35,343 nt of DNA from Candidatus Marinamargulisbacteria bacterium (GTDB lineage: Bacteria; Margulisbacteria; Marinamargulisbacteria; UBA817): contig JALQXX010000013.1 of assembly GCA_023262965.1 (NCBI GenBank), forward strand, positions 1-35,343, in the 5' to 3' direction. The notes beneath the pieces were generated by a model. The model made no database searches and was not told the DNA's origin. It was given only the letters and a program-made list of their open reading frames with translations. Both the position numbers and the translations under genes were made by a program. Positions 13,785 through 21,597 of this stretch are shown here, in pieces (position 1 is the first letter of the stretch; every line of letters begins with the position of its first letter).

Positions 13785-16585
13785 TTGCAGGCATTATTGT
13801 ATTAACGTGCTTGAGCGCTTTTTTCCAGTTACAGGAATGGACAAGGCTGTTTCGTGTATGTGGTCATTGTTGGTACTGGGGGGCATTTTATGGCATTGGG
13901 GGGCTTCTGTGGTACCAAGGCGTTGTTCCGGATTTTGGAATGGAATACGTTATGGTTGCGGTTCCTTTTGCAACCATGATGGCGGTGTTGCCGAGCATGT
14001 CCCGACAATATCAATGGCTTCAATGGGCTATGGGGATCGCCTCATTAGGGGTTGTCGGATCCGTGGTTTGGGCAGCATACAATCCCGCCATGGCCGATCC
14101 AATGGCGTGGGGATTGATGGGAATCGTAACCGGCTATTACGGCTCGGTATTGGGTACGTTGGTAGCCAAGCCCGTTTTGGTAATGCCAACAGAAAAACAT
14201 CCCTTTATGTGGCATATTGCGTGCAATGCCCTGGGCTATGTGATCATGCAGGTGATGGCGTATGGCGTGGCCATCGAATCGATAGCGGAGGTCATCATTG
14301 TTGTGGCCGTGGCAAATGCCCTTGTCGTGATACCACACTTTAGGAATACCCCCCTGTATTTTTACCATTTATATGGTCGATCCATCATTACAGGGGTGGG
14401 CATTATTGTGTGGTGGGCGGTGGCATGGAGTTTGCACCATATTTTAGAACGATATGCGTCGATAGTAGTGTATACGGTATCCAGTATCGCTATTTTGGTC
14501 ATTGGTGCCGTGGGATTGTATGTACGAAAGCAATGGCTGATTAAGGGCGAGGATATTCCATTTTTTTCGGTGATTAATACATCGGTTATGTATCAAGCGA
14601 TTCAACAGTTGATGTCCACCATTGATATGGATACAATACAGCGCTATATTGATAGTAACCCACTATTTAAAAATGAAAATTACGACATTGTTATATGGAA
14701 AAACAATCGTGGGAAGTTTGATCCATTTGTAAACGCCGATGACGTTTTTGACGATGATTTGGTGTTTTTTTTGCAATATGTCAAACACTTTAATCGGCAT
14801 CAATTTGGGTTGGTGGCGCGTCAATATGAGCGTGGGGCCTTGCGTGAACGTATTTATAAATTGATGACGTTTATGCAAGACAATCATATTGTGGAGTTGC
14901 GATTAGTGGAATATGGCGATGAAGTAATGGGCGTGGTGGGCATTGTATCGGCTCAGTCGCGATTGGAAATGCGCGAGGTTGATAAACGCGCTATTCATGT
15001 GTTTATGAACAGTTTGGGCTATTCATTTTACAATACCAATACGGTGAATGCGCTCTATCAACATCAACAAACAGTGCACATTATTAATGAATCCATTGCC
15101 GCATTATCTGTAAACGATTCCATCGATCATATTGTGTCAAAATTCCGAAGCATGTTGCAAGATTTACTCCCAGAGACAATGTACTTTTTATTTTTGCATT
15201 ATCGTTCGGAATCCGATGGGTATCACGCGGATCACTATCTCAACTATTTTTTTAGTCAAATAAATAGCGTTGTTGCTTCGGGCTTAAAAAAGTTTGTGTC
15301 CGAAAATGTGATCACGATTTTTAATGACACGGATTCGTACATGCCATCCGATATTCAGGCGTTTATGATGCAAATAGGTAGTCGACAGGTGGTATTGATT
15401 CGGATTAATGATGGATTAAACAGCCCAATTATGGTGATATTTTTAAAAGCCAATGTGGATGTAGTGGATTATCGATTGGGATATTGCCATCATTTTTTAC
15501 AGCAATTTTTAAATTTCTTTGATTATCGAAACGAGTATATGAACGTATTTGAAGTGACCCGTTCACTAGTGACAATGTTGCAACAATTGCCCGTTGCCAT
15601 CATGAGTGTTAATAAAAAAACCGTCGTCGATTTTTTGAACCCCTGTATGAGGCAAACAATGCGCCATTATGTTCCCGATGAAATGGTTGCGGAGGGGGTG
15701 GCTATTGATTTGGATCAGTTTCCCCATGAGATTGGGCGGGCGATTCAGTATGTTCAAAACACGCGACTGCCGGTCAATAATCGGATTACACTGCGTAAAA
15801 CGACTCGGAAAGAACTGTATCAAATAATGGTAGTGCCATTGATTAAGGATTTTGACGCACACTTTATTGTGACACTCGTTGATATTCAAGGATCCAGAGA
15901 TTTGGCTGACGAGATGCGACAAAACAATCGATTGATATTGCTTAGTAAATTATCAAAAAATGTTTCGAATCAATTGATGAATCCGGTACAGACCCTTATT
16001 AAAGGGGTGCGTTCTATGGATGCGTCGTGGCAAGATCCGGCATTTCGAACGTATTTCGATCGCATTTTAACGCCCCAAGTGGATCGCATCAATGTGCTTT
16101 GTCAGGCCCTTTTACGGTTGAGTCGTTCGAATGGCCGCACCATAACAACGGTACATTTGCCCACGGTTATTGAAGATGCTGTGGGTCTTATTGTTGGGGA
16201 ATTGTCGACGTCCAAATGCCGATGCCACATTCAACATGTTGCGGATAGGATGGTATCGATTGACCGCATTATGATATTGCAGATTTTGACCAGTATTTTA
16301 TTGGTGGCGATCGAGCGCATTGCGCATCATCGTCTGCATATCCAGCTACATGTTATGGTATCGGATAATAACCAGTTGGTGGCAGATATTGTTCTGGTGG
16401 GTTGTACGGATTCGAATGATGGGTTTGATGCAAATAGCCATGCTCAGGTAGAGTTATCCATTATTAATGAATTGGTGATGAATCAAAACGGAACCTTTAA
16501 TCGGTATATGGATGAAACCGGCCTTAAATTTTCGGTGATAATTCCATTGGAAGAGGCTCCTTACGACGGTAGTAGCAACGTTTGA
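13781..16585 (+). CDS. Large membrane histidine-kinase paralogue lacking the catalytic residues (pseudokinase)
   Basis: 934 residues with the same plan as the upstream kinase: about eight N-terminal spans (to about 255), a long GAF-like region, a PAS-like segment near 605-700 (LLQQLPVAIMSVNKKTVVDF), and a C-terminal kinase-like end. The H-box aligns as LSKNVSNQLMNPVQTLIKGV, where the expected His is Asn730 while the following Asn-Pro is kept. The ATP-binding half has no NxxxN box and no G1 DxGxG (the equivalent stretch reads IVLVGCTDSNDGFD), and no GTGLGL. It should neither accept nor transfer phosphate. ATGA overlap with the active kinase suggests a heterodimeric or regulatory partner. Its 3' end overlaps the convergent lipoprotein gene by 25 bases. 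Confidence 0.85.
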   Translation: MIAGIIVLTCLSAFFQLQEWTRLFRVCGHCWYWGAFYGIGGLLWYQGVVPDFGMEYVMVAVPFATMMAVLPSMSRQYQWLQWAMGIASLGVVGSVVWAAYNPAMADPMAWGLMGIVTGYYGSVLGTLVAKPVLVMPTEKHPFMWHIACNALGYVIMQVMAYGVAIESIAEVIIVVAVANALVVIPHFRNTPLYFYHLYGRSIITGVGIIVWWAVAWSLHHILERYASIVVYTVSSIAILVIGAVGLYVRKQWLIKGEDIPFFSVINTSVMYQAIQQLMSTIDMDTIQRYIDSNPLFKNENYDIVIWKNNRGKFDPFVNADDVFDDDLVFFLQYVKHFNRHQFGLVARQYERGALRERIYKLMTFMQDNHIVELRLVEYGDEVMGVVGIVSAQSRLEMREVDKRAIHVFMNSLGYSFYNTNTVNALYQHQQTVHIINESIAALSVNDSIDHIVSKFRSMLQDLLPETMYFLFLHYRSESDGYHADHYLNYFFSQINSVVASGLKKFVSENVITIFNDTDSYMPSDIQAFMMQIGSRQVVLIRINDGLNSPIMVIFLKANVDVVDYRLGYCHHFLQQFLNFFDYRNEYMNVFEVTRSLVTMLQQLPVAIMSVNKKTVVDFLNPCMRQTMRHYVPDEMVAEGVAIDLDQFPHEIGRAIQYVQNTRLPVNNRITLRKTTRKELYQIMVVPLIKDFDAHFIVTLVDIQGSRDLADEMRQNNRLILLSKLSKNVSNQLMNPVQTLIKGVRSMDASWQDPAFRTYFDRILTPQVDRINVLCQALLRLSRSNGRTITTVHLPTVIEDAVGLIVGELSTSKCRCHIQHVADRMVSIDRIMILQILTSILLVAIERIAHHRLHIQLHVMVSDNNQLVADIVLVGCTDSNDGFDANSHAQVELSIINELVMNQNGTFNRYMDETGLKFSVIIPLEEAPYDGSSNV

Positions 16586-17172
16586 ATGGTGGGACGGTAT
16601 CGATAATCCTCGCGTTGAATAATAAAGTGATCGCTATTTATAAATAGCCGAATCTGATTTGTGGCACTGCGTGCTTCAATCACGTTATCAAATACGAGGC
16701 CGGTATATGTCACAAATGTCTTGTGAACGGCAACCGCCGTTAGGGAGACGGGGTCGGTTGTTATCGCCGAAAAAGGGCCAAAAAAAGCGCTGTTTTTTGT
16801 GATCGGCAGGGGTATGTACGTTTTGGTTAAATTCGGATAATCGTCCGATAAAAATATATACCCATTCGATACGGGCTTTAGGTAGGTTATGGTTTGGGTG
16901 GTGGCATCCATTAGGTGAATATCTTCGATCAAGGCGACGCATCGGTAGCTGATTGTATGGAACGATTTTAGGATGTTGGTACGAATGGTGAGGGTATTGG
17001 TGCCAACGCGGATGTTGTCAATAAAAATCCCATATGTTTTTACAGAATTATGAACCATGTTCAGTGTTTGAATATCGTGCGAAAAGGGTTCTTCAAGGGT
17101 CCGTGCGCACCCCCAAAACACGAGTAGCACGAAGCTAAAATAGATAATGGGCCGAAATTGTAATGGGTTCAT
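16561..17172 (-). CDS. Probable lipoprotein of unknown function
   Basis: 203 residues from the ATG at 17172; an in-frame TTG at 17184 adds four. The N-terminus has a hydrophobic signal (FRPIIYFSFVLLVFWGC) ending in Gly-Cys, a plausible though not perfect lipobox. The rest is beta-rich (YGIFIDNIRVGTNTLTIRTN, IHLMDATTQTITYL, YIFLSDDYPNLTKTY), consistent with a periplasmic or outer-membrane-facing domain. It starts inside the last 38 bases of the upstream outer-membrane-type gene. Third gene of a three-gene envelope cluster. No family recognised. Confidence 0.65.
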   Translation of the reverse strand: MNPLQFRPIIYFSFVLLVFWGCARTLEEPFSHDIQTLNMVHNSVKTYGIFIDNIRVGTNTLTIRTNILKSFHTISYRCVALIEDIHLMDATTQTITYLKPVSNGYIFLSDDYPNLTKTYIPLPITKNSAFFGPFSAITTDPVSLTAVAVHKTFVTYTGLVFDNVIEARSATNQIRLFINSDHFIIQREDYRYRPTIQTLLLPS

Positions 17173-17734
17173 AGGGTATCTCAATTGTTTTGGATACCGG
17201 ATAGGTGTCCAAAAAACGATACGTGATGGTATTGACCAGTGTTTCCCAGCGTTTTGAGATTGTTAGTGTTAATCCATGCGAGATTATTATGCCGAGGGTT
17301 ACTTGGGTTAGCCAATCACCAGTAATACCGTCGGTGTAATCCGTGATGACAGGTTTGCCATGAATAGCTTTTGGTGGGGATGTGGTCGATGGTAAGGGGG
17401 CATTCATATAGGCGACATACCCAACGCCCGTAGACACGGTTATTCGGGAATTTAATCGCCACGGTAGGCTTACAATGGCCATAATGCCTGTTAGATTGTT
17501 TTCAGAAACAATGATGTTGTGCATGGGCTCATGGACGGACCCGTAGGTGTTCAAGGACAGTTGTGTGATCCCCAATTGTCCCTGCAAAGAACCGTATGTA
17601 AGGGATACACCGGCCGAAAACTGATTTTTTGCAAAGGGTATGTTGATCGTATTGACCCATTCCACATAGGGAGATATGGCCCCCATACTCATTACCGAAT
17701 ACAGGGTTATGAGTAGGAGTGCCCCAAGGGTCAT
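17135..17734 (-). CDS. Probable outer-membrane beta-barrel protein
   Basis: 199 residues from the ATG at 17734, which overlaps the stop of the upstream gene as ATGA. The first 20 residues (MTLGALLLITLYSVMSMGA) are a signal peptide. The remainder alternates hydrophobic and polar residues in strand-sized pieces separated by short turns (QFSAGVSLTYGSLQGQLGI, SRITVSTGVGYVAYMNAP, WLTQVTLGIIISHGLTLTIS) and ends in aromatic Phe (ITISAHYLF), the usual C-terminal signal for BAM-dependent barrels. The frame is open further upstream to 17851, but that extension is low-complexity antisense-like sequence without a signal. The ligand or pore role is unknown. Confidence 0.65.
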   Translation of the reverse strand: MTLGALLLITLYSVMSMGAISPYVEWVNTINIPFAKNQFSAGVSLTYGSLQGQLGITQLSLNTYGSVHEPMHNIIVSENNLTGIMAIVSLPWRLNSRITVSTGVGYVAYMNAPLPSTTSPPKAIHGKPVITDYTDGITGDWLTQVTLGIIISHGLTLTISKRWETLVNTITYRFLDTYPVSKTIEIPYEPITISAHYLF

Positions 17735-18432
17735 GCGGTTGTGTGAACGGTGAAGGTTGGGGCGGGGGATAGGGACTGTAGTGGCCGATTGAACCGTCGT
17801 TTGGGTACGGGGATGGGTTCGGCGACAATCGGAGATTGCGGCGACAGCCATGGTTGCTGGGATGATGGATTGGATGCGGGAACCGGTTTGGGCAGTGAGG
17901 TTTTTGTGGATGGGGTGGCCGTTGGCTTGGATAGTTGCTGATTGGCTAAAGTGGCTGCGTTTGTTTGATGGTTTTGCATGGTTTGTATAGCCTGTTTACG
18001 AGATGGTTCGCTCATGGTGTAAATGGGATCGGTGTGAAAATCCCGAATGCTATCCACATAGTGATGAATTTGCGCGTTGCTCAAGCGGATAGTGATGGCT
18101 TTTTGGGGCAACGCCAAGGGGCGCTCGCCCTCTTTTGGATAGGTATTTGTCATCAATGTTGTCAGCTGACGGAGGCACTGAATTATAGTGGGGTGCTGCC
18201 GAAGTTGGCAGTGTTGAATGAGGTTGTGCAATTGTAAAATTTTCAATCGTGCGGCACTATGACTTAACATCCCACCCATAATTTGATGAATAATGGATTG
18301 GGCCAAATGATGAATGAAAGCGACCAATTTTTTGAGTTCATTGAGTTCATCAATATGATCCACTCGAATGATGGACTGGATATCATCGGAGATGGGGGAA
18401 TACGATGGCTGGGCCATTGGATTAGATGTCAT
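17731..18432 (-). CDS. Unrecognised protein with helical N-half and Pro/Ser-rich tail
   Basis: 233 residues. Residues 15-150 are helical (DHIDELNELKKLVAFIHHLA, then LKILQLHNLIQHCQLRQHPT, then LRQLTTLMTNTYP). From about 165 the sequence is Pro/Ser/Thr/Gln-rich and probably disordered. No signal peptide is seen, so it is probably cytosolic. A Shine-Dalgarno-like GAGG lies 6 bases upstream of the ATG at 18432. It is the first gene of the envelope cluster and is divergent from the gene at 18477. No family recognised. Confidence 0.6.
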   Translation of the reverse strand: MTSNPMAQPSYSPISDDIQSIIRVDHIDELNELKKLVAFIHHLAQSIIHQIMGGMLSHSAARLKILQLHNLIQHCQLRQHPTIIQCLRQLTTLMTNTYPKEGERPLALPQKAITIRLSNAQIHHYVDSIRDFHTDPIYTMSEPSRKQAIQTMQNHQTNAATLANQQLSKPTATPSTKTSLPKPVPASNPSSQQPWLSPQSPIVAEPIPVPKRRFNRPLQSLSPAPTFTVHTTA

Positions 18433-18476
18433 TTCTGCCTCTTTCTTTGTAGTGATTTGGTTATTGTGCTAACGGG

Positions 18477-18776
18477 GTGATTATCGATGTGTCAACAAAA
18501 AACCTTAACGCTTTTTTTAAAGATGTGGTTGCACTTTGGGGGGATTTGATTGAGAATAACAGTGGTCAAAGGAGGTGTTGTACCGAAATGATGATGGCAG
18601 GGCATGGCGAATCGGATGCGGGTTACAGTAAATGGCTTTCTCAGCTTTCAGATGACGACAAGCTGGGGATTGTGGATGTGCCAGCGGCGATATACCCCAA
18701 GTTGGATAACGCCGCGATTCAGCTAACGTTGCGGGCGTACTATGATCGGTATATACATCAACACCCCGACACATGA
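18477..18776 (+). CDS. Small unrecognised protein coupled to lpxB
   Basis: 99 residues starting with GTG at 18477; a second GTG at 18489 is also possible. The protein is soluble and acidic/helical (NLNAFFKDVVALWGDLIENN, WLSQLSDDDKLGIVDVPA, AAIQLTLRAYYDRYIHQHPD). It contains adjacent Cys (RRCCTEMM) but no clear metal site. Its last codons overlap the lpxB start by 4 bases (ATGA), so it is very likely co-translated with lpxB. No function recognised. Confidence 0.55.
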   Translation: MIIDVSTKNLNAFFKDVVALWGDLIENNSGQRRCCTEMMMAGHGESDAGYSKWLSQLSDDDKLGIVDVPAAIYPKLDNAAIQLTLRAYYDRYIHQHPDT

Positions 18777-19924
18777 AATTGTTTATGAGTGCCGGCGAGG
18801 TGTCGGGGGATATGTATGGGGGGGATTTAATTCAGGCATTACGGCGCAAGGACCCTTCGATTGAATGTGTTGGAATGGGGCATCATCAGATGCGTGCGGC
18901 AGGGGCCACAATCTTAGCGGATGTCACCACCGCATCGACCATTGGATTCATTGAGCCGATTCGATATATTCCCCGTTTGTTGCGCACGTACTATGCGATG
19001 AAGCGGGCCTTAATCACGCAAAAACCAGACGCCGTGATTGTGATTGATTATCAGGGTTATCATCAATGGTTTGCCACTGCGGCGATGCGATACGGTATTC
19101 CGGTGATATATTATATTGCGCCCCAAGAGTGGCAATGGGGTACCGAAGCGGGGGGGCGCCGTGTGGTGGGATACACGCACAAAATCATGGCTATTTTTAA
19201 AGAAGAAGCCGATTTTTACACGCGTTTGGGAGGCGATGTGACCTTTGTTGGGCACCCGATTCGTAGCCGCATTTGCCCGCAGATGAGTCGCGATGCATTT
19301 TATGCCCAAGAAGGCATTTTGTTAGACAAGCGTATTGTATCGGTATTTCCAGGGTCGCGAGTGCAGGAGCTCACGCACTTATTGCCCATTTTTTTACCAG
19401 CAGTAGCCAGTATTTTAACCCATTTTTCGGACGTGGTGGTACGGATTTCCGTGGCATCTCCGGTGTATGCGGCGCGTATTCAGGCGGCAATGATGGCCTA
19501 TGGTTTAACCGATCGTGTGGCCCTGTATACGGGGGATTCGCATGAATTAATCCAGCACACGCACGTGTCGATTGTATCATCCGGGACGGTGACCTTAGAA
19601 CACGCCTGTTTGGGAGTTCCATTTATTGCGAATTATCGACTGGGGCGATTGTCGTATGCGATAGCCAAAGCCGTTGTTGGGTCAAAAATCACGCACATTG
19701 CTTTGCCCAACAATCTAGCAAAACGCCGTATTGTTCCGGAATATATTCAAGACGATTGTACGGTCAATACCGTTGTGGCAGCGGCGACTGATTTATTATC
19801 ATCCCCTGCGAAGCATGCGCGCATGCAAGACGAATTGCGCCAGGTTGCGGCATCATTGGGGGATGGGGGCGCGGCCGATAAAGCGGCTCAGGTGATTATG
19901 GATTATGTGGGCAAAAAAAAATGA
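18773..19924 (+). CDS. lpxB: Lipid-A-disaccharide synthase
   Basis: GT19 glycosyltransferase joining UDP-2,3-diacylglucosamine and lipid X to form the lipid A disaccharide at the inner membrane. Family marks are the N-terminal SAGEVSGDMYGGDLI, VGMGHHQMRAAGA, TIGFIEPIRYIPRLL, DAVIVIDYQGYHQW, YIAPQEWQWG, GGDVTFVGHPI, SVFPGSRVQELTHLLPIFL, and SSGTVTLEHACLGVPFIANY in the UDP-binding region. The length of 383 residues is normal. It shows that the organism makes lipid A and so has an LPS-type outer membrane. It overlaps the small upstream gene (ATGA) and is followed by a tRNA-Lys on the opposite strand. Confidence 0.96.
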   Translation: MKLFMSAGEVSGDMYGGDLIQALRRKDPSIECVGMGHHQMRAAGATILADVTTASTIGFIEPIRYIPRLLRTYYAMKRALITQKPDAVIVIDYQGYHQWFATAAMRYGIPVIYYIAPQEWQWGTEAGGRRVVGYTHKIMAIFKEEADFYTRLGGDVTFVGHPIRSRICPQMSRDAFYAQEGILLDKRIVSVFPGSRVQELTHLLPIFLPAVASILTHFSDVVVRISVASPVYAARIQAAMMAYGLTDRVALYTGDSHELIQHTHVSIVSSGTVTLEHACLGVPFIANYRLGRLSYAIAKAVVGSKITHIALPNNLAKRRIVPEYIQDDCTVNTVVAAATDLLSSPAKHARMQDELRQVAASLGDGGAADKAAQVIMDYVGKKK

Positions 19925-19957
19925 TGAATCGAGATTCACGGGGGCAATCTAAAGTAA

Positions 19958-20033
19958 TGGTGATCCGGGAGAGATTCGAACTCTCGGCCACCTGATTAAA
20001 AGTCAGGTGCTCTACCGGCTGAGCTACCGGATC
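19958..20033 (-). tRNA. tRNA-Lys (anticodon TTT), CCA encoded
   Basis: The reverse complement folds as a 76-base cloverleaf. The acceptor stem GATCCGG pairs with CCGGATC, followed by discriminator A and genomic CCA. The D arm is GCTC...GAGC, the anticodon arm CCTGA-CTTTTAA-TCAGG has anticodon TTT, and the T arm is GAGAG-TTCGAAT-CTCTC. All stems pair fully. It is read toward the 3' end of lpxB. Confidence 0.97.
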
Positions 20034-20048
20034 CTAATTACTGAATAC

Positions 20049-20098
20049 ATAGTATCAATAAAAAAAAAACTTGTTAAGACACAATTTCCCGTTATTAT
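20049..20098. promoter_or_regulatory. Back-to-back promoters for tRNA-Lys (-) and lptA-like gene (+) sharing a -35 region
   Basis: Minus strand: TTAACA (20077-20072), 17-base spacer, TGA-extended TACTAT (20054-20049), start near 20042 just before the tRNA. Plus strand: TTGTTA (20071-20076), 16-base spacer, TATTAT (20093-20098), then 6 bases to the ATG at 20105. The two -35 hexamers occupy the same seven bases on opposite strands, so the promoters should compete. An A9 run (20061-20069) lies in the tRNA promoter spacer. Confidence 0.55.
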
Positions 20099-20104
20099 AT
20101 ACGT

Positions 20105-20599
20105 ATGCTTTGGGGCCTTGTAATAATCCTAGTTGGTATAGGGGTATGGGGCCAGACGTATGATCCCATGACCTTTCGAGCCAATACGGTTCGGTTGAAT
20201 GTCAACCAATCCGTGACAGCATCCGGAAACGTACGCGTGACAAGCGCAACGCTGAATGTAACCGCGGATGGGTTCATGTACCGATTTTTGGATGGGGGCA
20301 TGGGTATTCACGGAGGGGTGTCCATTCACGATGGGCGTATTCGGATAGAGGGCGATCGTTTTTTTGCATGGAATGATTTGCGCTCTATTTCGGGAGATGG
20401 GGGCGTTCAGATCCATCACCCGGATTTTGATGCGCGGGCCGATCGGCTGACATTCACGGACTATCAGGATCTAAAGCTATATGATCACGCAATCCTTAAA
20501 CAAAGTGGTAGCCAAATCACAGGCAATGAATTATTCTATAATATCAGGACAGGGGAATTGGTGATCTATGATCAAGCCAAATTAATTTTGAACGAGTAA
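20105..20599 (+). CDS. lptA: LptA/OstA-like periplasmic LPS-transport protein
   Basis: 164 residues with a signal peptide (MLWGLVIILVGIGVWGQ) and an OstA beta-jellyroll pattern: FRANTVRLNVNQSVTASGNV, RIRIEGDRFFAWNDLRSISG, FDARADRLTFTDYQDLKLYD and SQITGNELFYNIRTGELVIY. The repeated 'a..l.y......a.G.v' and 'G..l.yn..tge' units are typical of LptA, which bridges LptC and LptD for LPS transport across the periplasm. LptC is encoded 3.7 kb downstream in the same orientation. The start codon sits 6 bases after a -10 box, so the message may be leaderless. Confidence 0.75.
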   Translation: MLWGLVIILVGIGVWGQTYDPMTFRANTVRLNVNQSVTASGNVRVTSATLNVTADGFMYRFLDGGMGIHGGVSIHDGRIRIEGDRFFAWNDLRSISGDGGVQIHHPDFDARADRLTFTDYQDLKLYDHAILKQSGSQITGNELFYNIRTGELVIYDQAKLILNE

Positions 20600-20601
20600 G
20601 C

Positions 20602-21597
20602 ATGTTTTTTTCAGATACGGAATCCATTGATGTCACCGAAACCGCGCCCCAGTGGCAGCGCTTGGTGCCCGAAAATAACGATGAATTTGATGTTATCGTT
20701 ATTGGTGCGGGGCCAGCGGGCATGTCTGCTGCCATATGTGCGGCTCGAGCCGATTTAAAAACATTGGTTGTTGAGAAAGCATTGCCTGGCGGGGAGTGTT
20801 CAACCGCTTGTGAAATCACAAACTATGTGGGGCATCCCAAAAAAATATTAGGGGCCCAATTGAGTTTGCAAATGGAAGAGCAGTTGTTTGAACATGCCGT
20901 GTATTACACCTGTGAAACGGTTGTTGATTTTATAAACTGGCAAGCCCCTTTAAAATCAATAGCCACCGCTTTAGGAAACATGTACCGAACCAAAACCATT
21001 ATTTTGGCCATTGGATTAGAGCCCAAAAAGTTACAGGCTTCGTTTGAGGAACAATTTATGGGACGTGGGGTATCCTACTATGCGCAGGCAAACCCCACAC
21101 TCTATACCGATAAAAATGTTGTGGTTATTGGGGGCGGCAACTGCGCATGTTATGCGGCGGATTATCTATCAAAATACGTGAATCATGTGTACATGGTGCA
21201 TAATTACGATACCCTTCGGGCGGTAAAAACCCTAAAAAAAACCATTGAGGCCAATGCAGCCATTACATTAATGTGGCATTCTAAAGTAACCAATGTGTTG
21301 GGGGTGGATTCTGTGGAACGTGTCTGTACCCAAAATACAATTACCGGACAATCAACCTGGTTGGATGCTAAGGGGGTATTTATTTATATTGGGCGTGTTC
21401 CGCCGCAGGACATTGTGCGATTTGATTTGGATTTGGATGAAGATGGCTTTATTATAACCGACGCGTATATGCGTACAAATATTCCAGGTGTATATGCAGC
21501 AGGGGATATTCGTAGTAAGCAAGTTCGCCAGATTGCAACCGCGGTTTCCGATGGCATGGTTGCGGCGATTAATATTGAAAGGGATTATTTTCGATGA
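20602..21597 (+). CDS. Thioredoxin-reductase-like flavoprotein lacking the CxxC redox pair
   Basis: 331 residues with the two-dinucleotide-fold layout: FAD motif VIVIGAGPAGMSAA (31-44), GGECSTACEITNYVG (63-77) in place of GGQ...ENYPG, NAD(P) motif VVVIGGGNCACYAADYL (173-189), and the C-terminal FAD motif TNIPGVYAAGDI. Normal thioredoxin reductase has CATC just before the NAD(P) domain (GRGVSYCATCDG). Here it reads GRGVSYYAQANP, so both redox cysteines are gone. Other cysteine pairs occur at 66/70 and 181/183. It may reduce a ferredoxin/flavodoxin-like partner or use relocated cysteines. It lies 2 bases after lptA and overlaps purQ by 4. A 28-residue N-terminal extension precedes the FAD domain. 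Confidence 0.85.
   Translation: MFFSDTESIDVTETAPQWQRLVPENNDEFDVIVIGAGPAGMSAAICAARADLKTLVVEKALPGGECSTACEITNYVGHPKKILGAQLSLQMEEQLFEHAVYYTCETVVDFINWQAPLKSIATALGNMYRTKTIILAIGLEPKKLQASFEEQFMGRGVSYYAQANPTLYTDKNVVVIGGGNCACYAADYLSKYVNHVYMVHNYDTLRAVKTLKKTIEANAAITLMWHSKVTNVLGVDSVERVCTQNTITGQSTWLDAKGVFIYIGRVPPQDIVRFDLDLDEDGFIITDAYMRTNIPGVYAAGDIRSKQVRQIATAVSDGMVAAINIERDYFR

Noticed and set aside
13660-14343. 227-codon open frame overlapping the two kinase genes
   Set aside because: It lies wholly in another frame of two well-supported coding sequences and its Cys/His/Gly/Arg-rich translation is typical of a shadow frame.
17735-17851. N-terminal extension of the outer-membrane protein to 17851
   Set aside because: The extension is antisense-like low-complexity sequence inside the upstream gene. 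The signal peptide begins at the ATG at 17734, which has an ATGA junction.
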